64,000 nucleotides of DNA, taken from positions 23,928,555-23,992,554 of the forward strand of contig NC_057789.1 in the NCBI RefSeq assembly GCF_014905175.1, read 5' to 3'. Positions within the stretch are counted from its first letter, which is position 1; each line of letters opens with the position of its first letter. Positions 10,757 to 20,621 of the stretch are shown here, piece by piece. Origin of the DNA: Aphidius gifuensis. Taxonomy: Eukaryota > Arthropoda > Insecta > Hymenoptera > Braconidae. The notes beneath the pieces are model-generated. The model was given only the letters and a program-made list of their open reading frames with translations. It was not told the origin of the DNA and made no database searches. Position numbers and translations under genes: made by a program.

Positions 10757-10862
10757 TTATTATTATTTTTTCAAATTATAATCAAGAAGTTAAGATAAAA
10801 ATTAATTATTTATTATATACATATATATTATACTATTTAAATATCAACAACAACGTCCGAGC

Positions 10863-10989
10863 TATAATGAAAAAACGACTGGCTTTATGGCTCCACCCCT
10901 TTATGTACGTTGTTCACAACCAAAAACGTTTATAAGCAGCGCAAAGTGGATGAACATCACATTTTAAAGTCAGTCTTCCAACTATTAAC
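10863..10989 (+). promoter_or_regulatory. H2B-like promoter of micro-gene 2
   Basis: Near-identical to 9690-9818. GTTCACAA lies 78 nt before the ATG and TATAAGC about 59 nt before it; the start context is CTATTAACATG. It lacks the divergent TTTTTATGGATTTTTT block. Confidence 0.7.
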
Positions 10990-11076
10990 ATGGAGTTCAA
11001 AGAGGAATTTCCAAAACCTCCTCCACCTGAGCCACCGAGAAGACCAGGAACGATTGCGATATATACTACCAGATGA
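10990..11076 (+). CDS. Histone-style proline-rich micropeptide 2
   Basis: A 28-codon paralogue of the ORF at 9819. The first 19 residues are identical (MEFKEEFPKPPPPEPPRRP). Codon 5 is GAG instead of GAA and codon 13 is CCT instead of CCC, both silent. Codon 20 is Gly instead of Ala, and the tail diverges to TIAIYTTR. The stop is followed 46 nt later by a perfect histone stem-loop. Silent changes in the shared part fit purifying selection on a peptide, but two changes are few. No function is known to me; predicted expression is cell-cycle coupled through SLBP-dependent 3' processing. Confidence 0.6.
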   Translation: MEFKEEFPKPPPPEPPRRPGTIAIYTTR

Positions 11077-11122
11077 TACTAAATAAACGATAAAAAAAAA
11101 AAAAAAAAAACTTAACCAAATC

Positions 11123-11138
11123 GGCCCTTTTCAGGGCC
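11123..11138 (+). terminator. Histone 3'-end stem-loop (micro-gene 2)
   Basis: A perfect GGCCCTTTTCAGGGCC with the same flanks as the copy at 9935. Confidence 0.95.
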
Positions 11139-11746
11139 ATCAAATTTTTACAATTATGATCAACTTATTCAATTTAATTATCTTGTGTTATTTATATAAT
11201 AGGATATAAAACGTAAAGTTATAAATAATTTTTTGTTAAGAGAAGCATGGTAATGTGGTAAGTCGTAAAGTTAAGAAACGTGTTAAATAAATTTTATCTA
11301 ATATTATATTATTCTTTTTATTGTAATTTTAAAAATTTATTTATATTGTTTATCAAATTGTTGACATTTTCAGTTATTAAAATTAATTTTACATTCATTT
11401 TTTTTAAAATTAACATTTTTATATAGACAGAAATCAAAAATACATTTCAATTTATTTTTAAATACAGTGAATTAATTTTTTTCAAGCTATTATAATTTAT
11501 TTATAAAATAAAATATGTAAATTATATAATTCCAAGGTCTAAACCACATTGTTTATAAATCCCTTTTTCTACTTAATTTTTATCTATTTAATTTTTTCTT
11601 ATTTAATTTTCCGGAAAATCTTTATTTATATTTATTGAATACAAATACAGAATAAATTTAATTTTTATTTTTACACGCATATAAAAAATAGTTATATTTA
11701 ATTTTTAATATTAATTTTATTATTACTTTTTTGTTAAGACAATAAT

Positions 11747-13169
11747 CTATATATTAAAAAAATCATTGACCATTATATTTTCTATTTCATCGATTGGTAA
11801 ATATGGAAATGATTTTCTAAAATCAGAATACTCGCAGCAATATGTATATCCATTAATAAATAATTTATCAAAATTATCTTTTTTTTTATCTTCAATCCAT
11901 GATACTTTCTCACAAATATTTTTACAAATAATATATTCGTCCTCAATTATTTTAATATGTGGATTATTAATTGTAACAAAAACAATACCAGCTTGATATT
12001 TTTCATCATAAACAACCTTGAAAAGTAGTTTTGGTACCGGTACTGATTCATTTTTAAAATTCTCATCACGTCTTAAATAAATATTTTGTAATATACCATC
12101 CTTGTCTTTGAGTTGTAAAACCCCAATACTTCCTGTCCAAACATCAAGATCACGTTTTATTTTATCAGCATATTGTCTGATAGCATTTTCCAGTTGCACC
12201 CAATTTCTTCGATTGATTGTTTTCCACATTGGCACGGCATTGGCATAATTAAATGTAGCATACTTATGAGCAGAAAATATAACATCAGCTTTCGCAACTA
12301 AATGACCCTTTTCAAATGAAAATGTAGCATCTGTTTTAGAAACAAATGTTATTTTATAGTAATTACTTGCGTATATTTACAAGAACATTATTTTCCAACC
12401 AACCTTCTTCTTTACCAATATATTTTTTTACAATCTTACATTTACCAAGAATCTTGTTAATTCTTCTAAATACACATTTTTTTTCATAAATTTGTTTCAT
12501 ATTTTTCTTTTTAAATAATGATCCTTGACGAAAATCTACTTTAAGTTGAGATGGATAACGTTTTTTTTGTGATAATACCTTTAAATGTACATAAACTGTA
12601 TGTAATATTTTTTTTTCACGACAAAAATTAATAACTGGATAATATTCATATAATCTAAAATATTAATTCAGAAAAATTATTAATTTTACATTATAAATCA
12701 ATTTTTTTTTTTTTTTTTTTATCTATTTGAATATTTACCCATCTGGAGTTGAAATGTTGAATCCAATGGATCCTTTGGATCCACAAAGTCCACATTCAAT
12801 GTCATCTTGAATTTCAGTTGTTTGAGAATTTTTCGCACATTTAATATCTTTTAATGTGTTGAAAATAATATCTTCAATATTAAATGTTCCATCTGGTAGA
12901 CATTCAACACTCACATTATTGAAAGGAGCATTTCCAAGAATATCAAGTTCATCATTTACAATTTTTGTGCCAGGACATGATAATAATATCTTAATATTGC
13001 TTTCAATTTCAATTATATCTGATCCATATTGTGGATAAATAAATCCTTTATTATCATTATGCAAATAAACTGGTTGGTTTGATTGTGGTAAATCGTCAGT
13101 AATATTTATTTTACAGTTTGCTGAAATTTCCGTATATTGAAGCACGATAAAAATTGATAGAACAAACAT
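11747..13169 (-). CDS. Secreted DNA/RNA non-specific endonuclease-like gene A
   Basis: Insect-type secreted nuclease of the DNA/RNA non-specific endonuclease family. Exon 1 is 13169-12739, with a signal peptide (MFVLSIFIVLQYTEISA) followed by a Cys-containing N-terminal domain. Exon 2 starts at 12654. Exon 3 is 12330-11747. Exon 3 carries FEKGHLVAKAD, where the catalytic His of the family's RGH motif is kept but Arg is Lys. It also has INRRNW followed by LENAIR, with the metal-ligand Asn/Glu region intact, then TGSIGVL, NNP and CCEY. The exon 2/3 junction is doubtful: the best donor (GTAAAT at 12380) breaks the frame, and only a weak GTTGGT donor at 12403 keeps it. The gene may be functional or just decaying. 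Homologues are known from insect saliva and venom. Confidence 0.75.
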
Positions 13170-13469
13170 TATAAATGACTCGATTATATTTCAACGCTAA
13201 ATGAAATATGTTACTGATTTTTTTTTGTACAGCCTTATATTTTTTTAGTACCAATAGGAAATGTAAGTTACTGATAAAATTAATATATAAAAATGAAGGT
13301 TAAACAATATAAAAGGAATTTATTTTATGTTTTTTTTTTTTGCGTATTATTATTATATTTATTTTCGTACAAGTACAATTTATATTTTATAATATTAATA
13401 TTAAATTTAAATTATTATTTATATTAATAGTACTAATTGTTAAATTTAATTATTAAAAATTTTCATGAT

Positions 13470-13571
13470 TTATTCATCAATCAAACAATTTAAATCTTCA
13501 AAAATATTTATTTTACAGTTTGCTGAATTTTTTGTATATTGAAGCACGATAAAAATTGATAGAATAAACAT
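13470..13571 (-). pseudogene. Duplicated 5' end of nuclease gene A
   Basis: This copy of the promoter and signal-peptide region of gene A (compare 13100-13190) starts MFILSIFIVLQYTKNSANCK. It runs into unrelated sequence and stops after 33 codons. The homology to the 5' flank continues to about 13690. Confidence 0.8.
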
Positions 13572-13839
13572 TTTAAATGACTCGATATAATATTTCAAAG
13601 CTATATATAAAATATGCAGCTGATGTTTTTTGTATCGTTTTATATTTTTTTAATACCAATAGGAAGTGTAAGTTACTGATAAAATTAATATAAAAAGAAT
13701 TTTTTTTTTATTTTATGCTTTTTTTTTTTTGTTATTAATAATATTAATATTAAATTTAAAATATTATTTATATTATTAGTACTAATTGTTAAATTTAATT
13801 ATTAAAATTTCAAATTAATTATGTATACATAACAATTAT

Positions 13840-15316
13840 TCAAGACAACAGCCCAAACTTGATGACATTTTTTGAATATGGTATTGCTTTTAAAAAATCA
13901 TTTACTTCACAACAATACGTGTATCCTTTACTCAAAACATTAAAACTATCATATTCATTAAAACCCCAATCAACCCAAATTTCATTTGTACTACAAATAT
14001 TTTTACAAATAAAATAATGATCTTTAATTTTTTCTAAATATGGATTATTAATTGTTATAAAAACAATACCCGCTTTAGCATCAATATCCTTGACAACTTT
14101 AATAATTAATTTTGGTACTGGTACTGATCTCTCTTTCAGATCATCATTGTCTAAATAAATATCTCGTAGAATATTATCTTTATCTTTAAATTGCAATACT
14201 CCAATACTTCCTGTCCATATGTCAAGAGTACAATTTTTATTAATTGCATATCGTTGAATAGCATTTCTAATTTTTTGCCAATTTCCGGAATTTATATTTT
14301 TCCATACTGGCATAATATTGGAGTAAGAATTTGTTGCATATTGATGTGAATTAAAAATCAAATCAGCCATTGAAACCATGTGACTTTTAACTAAATAATT
14401 TGCATCTGTAAATATATTATTAATTATTTATTTTACCCAAGTCATTATCTTTTTTGTATTTATTTTTTATTTTATTATACCTTTGGTTATTCCTGGACGA
14501 ATAAATTTCTCTGCAAGTTCTCGATCACCAAGTATTTGTGTAATTGTATCAATTTGTTTATCCGGCAAATAAACATTGTCTAATAATTCATTTTCTTTAA
14601 TGTGTGAATAAGTTAATACTCTTTGATTTTTAATTCCACCTTGTATTTGTGAATGTGCATAAATTGTATGACTAATTCTTGTTTCACGACAAAAATCAAT
14701 GAGTGGATAAAATATTGTTCTGGAAAATTATTAATAATTTATAGATTTTTTGCAAATTGAAAAAACATATAATTGATTTTTTTTTTAATTATATTTACCC
14801 ATCTTGAGTTTCAATATTAAAACCAATTGATTTTTTAACTCCACAATTTCCACATTCGGTATTATGATACACCTTTTCAGTTGGTTGAGCATAACCAGAA
14901 CATTTCATGTCTTTTAATGTTTTTAAATTTTTATCGCCAAATTTAAATTGTCCATTTTTTAGACATGTTATTTTTCTGACAGAAGATTTAATTTTTTTAT
15001 CTGTAAAAGATTTACCCGGGCATGCCAATAAGATAACATCATCGCTTTCAATATTAATTTCTTTTGATCCTGATTTTGGATGAATGAAGCCTTGTACATT
15101 TTCGGTATACAAATAAAGTGGTTGATATTTTGAAGGCAAACTACTTGGAATTGAAATTTTGCAGTTGGCTAAAATATCTAATTAAAATAGACAAAATTAT
15201 ACGTTAATTTTATTTAAAATTTTAAGAAAAATTTTTATAACGTTACCTATTGTTTTATCAAGAATAAAAAATACAATAAAAAACAATTGAAATAATTTTT
15301 TCATTGTAATAGACAT
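13840..15316 (-). CDS. Secreted endonuclease-like gene B, catalytic residues changed
   Basis: Paralogue of gene A with four exons in consistent phase: 15316-15247, 15168-14799, 14719-14481 and 14405-13840 (414 aa). A phase-1 intron splits the signal peptide (MSITMKKLFQLFFIVFFILD). The N-terminal Cys-rich domain ends FNIETQDG, and the nuclease domain follows. The motif that reads KGH in gene A is KSH here. The Glu of the NW-x3-E motif is Arg (NSGNWQKIRNAIQ), so the metal site should be damaged while the fold markers TGSIGVL, NNP and CCEV remain. An intact ORF with a lost active site suggests a binding or decoy role, or early decay. A start at 15304 is also possible. Confidence 0.8.
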
Positions 15317-15731
15317 TGTTTATAAAATTATATTGATAAAATATTTCAGTTTTTTTTTAGTTTTAATTTTTTTGTAAAGAAATTATTGTGAACGTTGCTT
15401 TTAGTTTTTCAATTTTTTACAATACGATAATTTTTATTTGAGTTATAATGTTGGAAAAAAAAAAAATTTATATTTTAAAAACATAAATACCATTGTTATC
15501 AGAAAATAAATAAAATAATAAAAAAAATAACTAAACATATTGTAGATTATTGTACAATATTAGAATAATTTTAATAATATAATTTTTTATTTTTTTTTTT
15601 TTTGTTTCTTAAAAATTTATTATCAAAAAAAAAAATGTTACTTAGTTAATTTTTGTTATTGTATAAATTTTAATAGATTAAATAAGCTTCATTTTACTTT
15701 CAGTGTAAATATTATATATTTTCTTCACTGT

Positions 15732-15855
15732 CCCAGGTAGAAATACAACCTCGTTTCGACATCGAATAGTGTAACATTTCTACATAGAATCGAACTCGGT
15801 TTTCGACGTCGAAACGAGGTTTAGTTTCGAATTCCTTGACTAATTTCTACCTGGG
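15732..15855. mobile_element. Short MITE with 13-bp terminal inverted repeats
   Basis: It begins CCCAGGTAGAAAT and ends ATTTCTACCTGGG, which are perfect inverse copies 124 bp apart. Inside are a second inverse pair (CCTCGTTTCGAC and GTCGAAACGAGG) and further GTTTCGA words, so the whole unit folds on itself. It has no coding capacity. A target-site duplication is not clear. Confidence 0.8.
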
Positions 15856-16381
15856 TATATGTTTTTTTCATGATTAAATTTTGTTTTGTAGATATTATTT
15901 CCTTTTTTTTTACAAAATTTGTTTACAAAATTATTTAATAATTTAAATATTATTATCGGTGTTTTTCTTTTTTGTAATATTTTAAATTTTTTTGTTATTC
16001 GTTTCTTTTTAATCACCCAAGTTAATAAATATTTCTAAAAATATTGTTTTCTTATTTTTTCAATCGTTATCAGTTTTGTATAGCGATTAAATGACCAAAA
16101 TAATTTAATCGTTATTCTATGAAATTGATTGTTATAATTTCTATTATTAAAATTGGTTGAACTTGTTCATTAATCAGCTTGCTTTCATCGATCTAACACA
16201 ACATTATTTTTTAAGAATATTTTAAAAACAAGTTGACACCCAATTATTATACGTTTCATTGTGAAAAATTTTTGAATTAAATTTTTATATTCTACATTTA
16301 TTTCAATTGTATAATATTAATTTAAAAAAACAACTACTTTTTAAATTATTGTCGACAACAGAGAAGACTTATAAAAACAAT

Positions 16382-16970
16382 ATGAATATTTCATTTTTTT
16401 TTAAATGTTGCTTGTTGTTGTCTATTCAATTTCATTGGATAACATGTGGTAAGTAATAATTTATATTATAAATAAAATGATCTAATAAAAAACTGAAATT
16501 ATAGTTTAAAAAAAATCTTGTTTGAACTGATAAAAAAACTAATCTTCAGCATTTTATATTTTTTTTTTCATGTTTCTCGTGTTGTAGATGTTCGAGAAGA
16601 GCAATTTGATGAATTGGATAATGTAACATCAATAACAGTACACCGTGATAGATCAGATACAAAAATAAAACAATGTGTTTTTGAAATAACGAATGATGCA
16701 TATCGTTTAGAAACTTTTTTATTATACGATGAATACAAGTCATTCATTAGAAACGATTGGTTGAAATTTATTGGCTACAAAGACAACAGTTGTTCTTTTG
16801 TTATAATCCCAGAACTTTTAAAAAATACTCATTCTAAAAATAATTTAATTGAAAAATGGTGTATCACAGAAATTTATTGTATCCCAACATTTTTACAAAA
16901 GATTTTTGGAAGTTGTTATAAACATGAAGACATCATTTCGTATACAATACGCTATCCTTCCTTTAGATAA
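16382..16970 (+). CDS. Unknown secreted protein, tandem copy 1
   Basis: Two exons, 16382-16448 and 16588-16970 (phase 1; GTAAGT donor, GTTGTAG acceptor), give 149 aa. Exon 1 is just the signal peptide, MNISFFFKCCLLLSIQFHWI. The mature part starts near DVREEQFDELDNVTSI and has conserved Cys in KQCVFEI, NSCSFV, KWCITEIYCIP and GSC. I do not recognise the family. The signal exon plus single phase-1 intron is common for small insect secreted proteins, including venom and salivary ones, but that is analogy only. A paralogue lies 1305 bp downstream. Confidence 0.8.
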
Positions 16971-17686
16971 AAATTTAAAAGTTTTAATAATTATTTTAAC
17001 ATATTAAATAAAATTATCAAATAATGAAAAATTAAAATAAAAATACTTTCAAAGCTTTAATTTTTTTATTTATTTGTTCTCTGAAATTTATTAATTAATA
17101 AAATAATTAATTTTTATTGTTGGTACTAAGGTAATCCTTTTTTTTCTTAATAAAATTAAATAAATTAAATAAATCTCATTTTACTTTCAGTGTCAATTAT
17201 ATTTTATGCGTTGCTTGGTTGTCATTTTTCATTAATAAATTTCGATTTTTATTATTATTTTTTTGTTATTCACCTCTATTTAATGACCCAGGTCAATAAA
17301 TATTAAACAAACAACATAAACGAATACTATTTTTATAATTCCTTGACCGTTATCAGTGTCTGGTTTTTATGACTATTAAATGATCTAAATAATTTAGCTG
17401 TTTTTCTATAAAATTGATTATTATAATTTCTATTATTAAAATTGTTTGGACTTGTTCATTAATCAGGTTGCTTTCATCGATCTAACACAACATTATTTTT
17501 AAAGAATATTTTGAAAACAAGTTGACACCTAATTATTATACGTTTAATTGTGAAAAATTTTTAATTAAATTAATAATTAATTATCCTATTTTTATATTCT
17601 ACATTTATTTCAACTGTATGATATTAATTTAAAAAAGTAACTAATTTTTAAATTATTGTCGACGAAAGAGTAGACATAAAAACAAT

Positions 17687-18296
17687 ATGAATATTTTATC
17701 ATTTTTAATATGTTGCTTGTTGTTGTTTATTCAGTTTCATTGGATAACATGTGGTAAGTAATAATTTTTATTATAAATACAATGATCTAATAAAAAACTG
17801 AAATTATAGTTTAAAAAAAATCTTGTTTAAACTGATAAATAACTAATCTTCAACATTTTATATTCATTTTTTAAATAATTATTATTTTTTTCATGTTTCT
17901 CGTGTTGTAGATGTTCGAGAAGAGCAAATTGGTGAATTCGATAATGTAACATCAATAACAGTACATCGTGATAGATCAAATACAAAAATAAAACAATGTA
18001 TTTTTGAAATTTCGAATGATGATTCAGATCATACAGAATCTTTTTTATTATACGATGAGTATGAATCATTTATCCGAAATGATTGGTTAAAATTTATTGG
18101 CAACAAAGACAACAGTTGTTCTTTTGTTATAATTCCTGAACTTTTACAAAATAGTTATTATAACAATTATTTATATAAAAAATGGTGTATCACAGAAATT
18201 TATTGTATCCCTACAATCGCTCAAAAGATCTTTGGAACTTGTAAAAAACATCAAGTTATCGATTCACAAACAATAAACCATCCGTCCTTAAAATAA
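17687..18296 (+). CDS. Unknown secreted protein, tandem copy 2
   Basis: Paralogue of the gene at 16382 with the same exon layout (17687-17753, 17911-18296), 150 aa. Signal MNILSFLICCLLLFIQFHWI; mature start DVREEQIGEFDNVTSI. All Cys positions after the signal are kept, as are LLYDEY, FIRNDWLKFIG and KWCITEIYCIP. Changes cluster in the loop after FEI, in the LLQNSYYNNY segment and in the C-terminal 20 residues. The promoter region (from about 17380) is also duplicated, with words such as GCTTTCATCGATCTAACACA shared with copy 1. Confidence 0.8.
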
Positions 18297-18299
18297 AAA

Positions 18300-20621
18300 T
18301 CAACAAAGTATAAATAATTTAAAAAAAGAAAAACTGATATTGTATAATGATTGATAAATTAAAAATAAAAAAAAATAATGAATAAATAAAATATTTAAAA
18401 CTCTACAATGAACTTTAAATTTATTTTAAAAAAAAAATATTTTGTTTATTGTTTTTCCAAATAAATTAGAAATATTTATCAATGTTTTTTATGTTTTAAA
18501 TATTTTTAATAACATTGAGTATTAATTTGGTTTTTTTTTTTTTATTTTTATCGTCATCATTTCGCTTTGAATGACAATATTGAATGACAACTTCTTTATA
18601 AATGTTTCTTTAAATTTTTTTCTAAATAAAGCTTCAAATTAACAATGATAAAAATAAAAAAAAAATTTCTTAAACAAAAAATATATATAGATAAAATGAA
18701 TTTATTATTGAAATATGTATATTTAAAAATAGGTTATATTTATTTTAAAAAATAATTAGAGAGTATAAAAGAAAAATGCTTTAGAATAATTTGTAATTTT
18801 CTGGTTAAAAGTTTTAGTAATTCGTCGGTAATTTTTTATATTGTCAATTGGACAATTCAAAAATTTTAAAACTTTTTTTATTTATAAAAATTAAAAATTA
18901 TAATAGGAGTAGTAAATTATATAAAAAGTAATCAATAAAATTTGATTGTCAATTGTCATTATTAAATGATTCAAAAATTAAATCAAATAAAATTTTTAAT
19001 ATATTTCAAAATCATTCAGACTGCAGACATACGTGAATTGACGAAATAAAATTTTAATGATTCTTCAAAATAACGAAATAATTAATAAAATTTTTATTTT
19101 TAAAAATATATATTTGCTTGTTAACATGTCATCAATAAAAAAAAAAAAAACAATATACTCAAAAAAGCTATATACACGTTTACAAATTCATGTGTAAAAA
19201 ATTTTTGTCTGATGAATTTTCATAATGAAAGTTCACTTGCGATCTCTATATGTATATTTTTATTATTTTTTTTTTTTGTCTAGTCGATCTGCTGCACCAC
19301 GAAACATATACACTGCAGTTACAAAGTAGCGCCCTCGAGATATCGCATGTCTGAGGAAAAAGAAAAAAACAAAAAACCTATCAGGGCTAAAAAAAAAAAT
19401 GAGTTAAAAAGAAGCAAAAAAAAATATATGATATAAAAAAAAAAAACTAATTATATTTTGCTATTTGTAGAAGAGTGAAACGAAAAAAAGACACTGTGAA
19501 TTTTTACTCTTCGCTGAATGACAACTTTCAGGAGTACCCAGCAGCGATCGAGTAGTCATTATATAAGTATTGTTTTCATTTATTCCCACGTCAATGAATG
19601 TATTTCAATTTAAAACTATATCCGGTAACGGATGACATTACAATACTAAGTATTATTTTGAATAATTTTCATTGACTCTTGAAAATATTGTTCCATACAA
19701 TATGTATAGCTCGATTCACATAAAAGTAAGATGTTATTATTATTATTTTTTTTTTTCAACTGAACTTTATCATTATGTTATTATTATTATTTTATAATGA
19801 ATATGATAATCAATAAGAGAAAACTAAGAAGACGACTTGTTATGATTTACAAAAATTTTTTCACTGTATACATTTCATAATAATACAATAATGTTTGAAT
19901 TATATTCAATGCCATTTCTACTAACGAATAATGTTCCATTAATTATTACTTTGATGAATGATAACAATTATTATTAAAAAATTTGGGTAGAAAAAGTCGG
20001 CAATAGTGCGAATTCGTAACTGGAATTATGATATTGATAGTATATGCAAAAAAAAAAAAATACATACAATGAAAAAGATATCATGATTGTTTACAAAAAA
20101 AAAGTATATGAACAGTAGATATAGTTAGAATTTATATCGGTAAATATAAAACTACATTGAATTCATAAGTTGCGTAGAAATTACCCAAATTGTATGTGGC
20201 ACAATCTAAAATTTGACTAATGCTGATGATGAAATATCAACGATATGAACTTTGATCTACATTATTTACTTGGAGTTCGATCCCATTTAAAATACTTTGA
20301 CAAAGTTTTGATTTTCAAAATTCAATCTGACCTAGTGAGGTGATATATTATAAAATTAAAAGTGGGAGTAACCATTATAAAATATCGAACAACAACGAGG
20401 AATGCTTTATTACGTTTTATAACTGTCTCATGGTTATATTATCTAAATTTACTATTGTCTAAAACAGTGGTCGAATTTTTGTTTTTTTTTTTTTTTTTTT
20501 AAATTATAAAACAAGATAAAGAGTTGCTTCTTTAAATTGTTAAAAAAAAAAAATTTTTAAATAAAGTGAATAAAATTTTTCAATTGAATTCTCAAATATA
20601 TTTAGAAAAAAATAATACAAA
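18300..20621. other. Intergenic stretch and FAS 5' flank
   Basis: AT-rich, with no coding frame before FAS. Near 19556-19570 CATTATATAAGTATTG looks like a TATA element. A possible 5' UTR donor is AAAAGTAAGATG at about 19724, and an acceptor ATATATTTAG ends near 20604. A 5' UTR exon of about 140 bp is therefore plausible for FAS but unproven. Confidence 0.4.

Larger units (their letters stand above)
9690..12070. repeat. Tandem duplication: micro-gene plus nuclease tail
   Basis: Unit 1 (about 9690-10756) and unit 2 (about 10863-12070) align along most of their length. Each has promoter, ORF and stem-loop (+), then AT-rich flank with shared words such as AGAAGCATGGTAATGTGGTA, then the endonuclease 3' end (-). 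Unit 1 keeps only a nuclease fragment. The upstream TTTTTATGGATTTTTT element is present only before unit 1. Confidence 0.85.
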
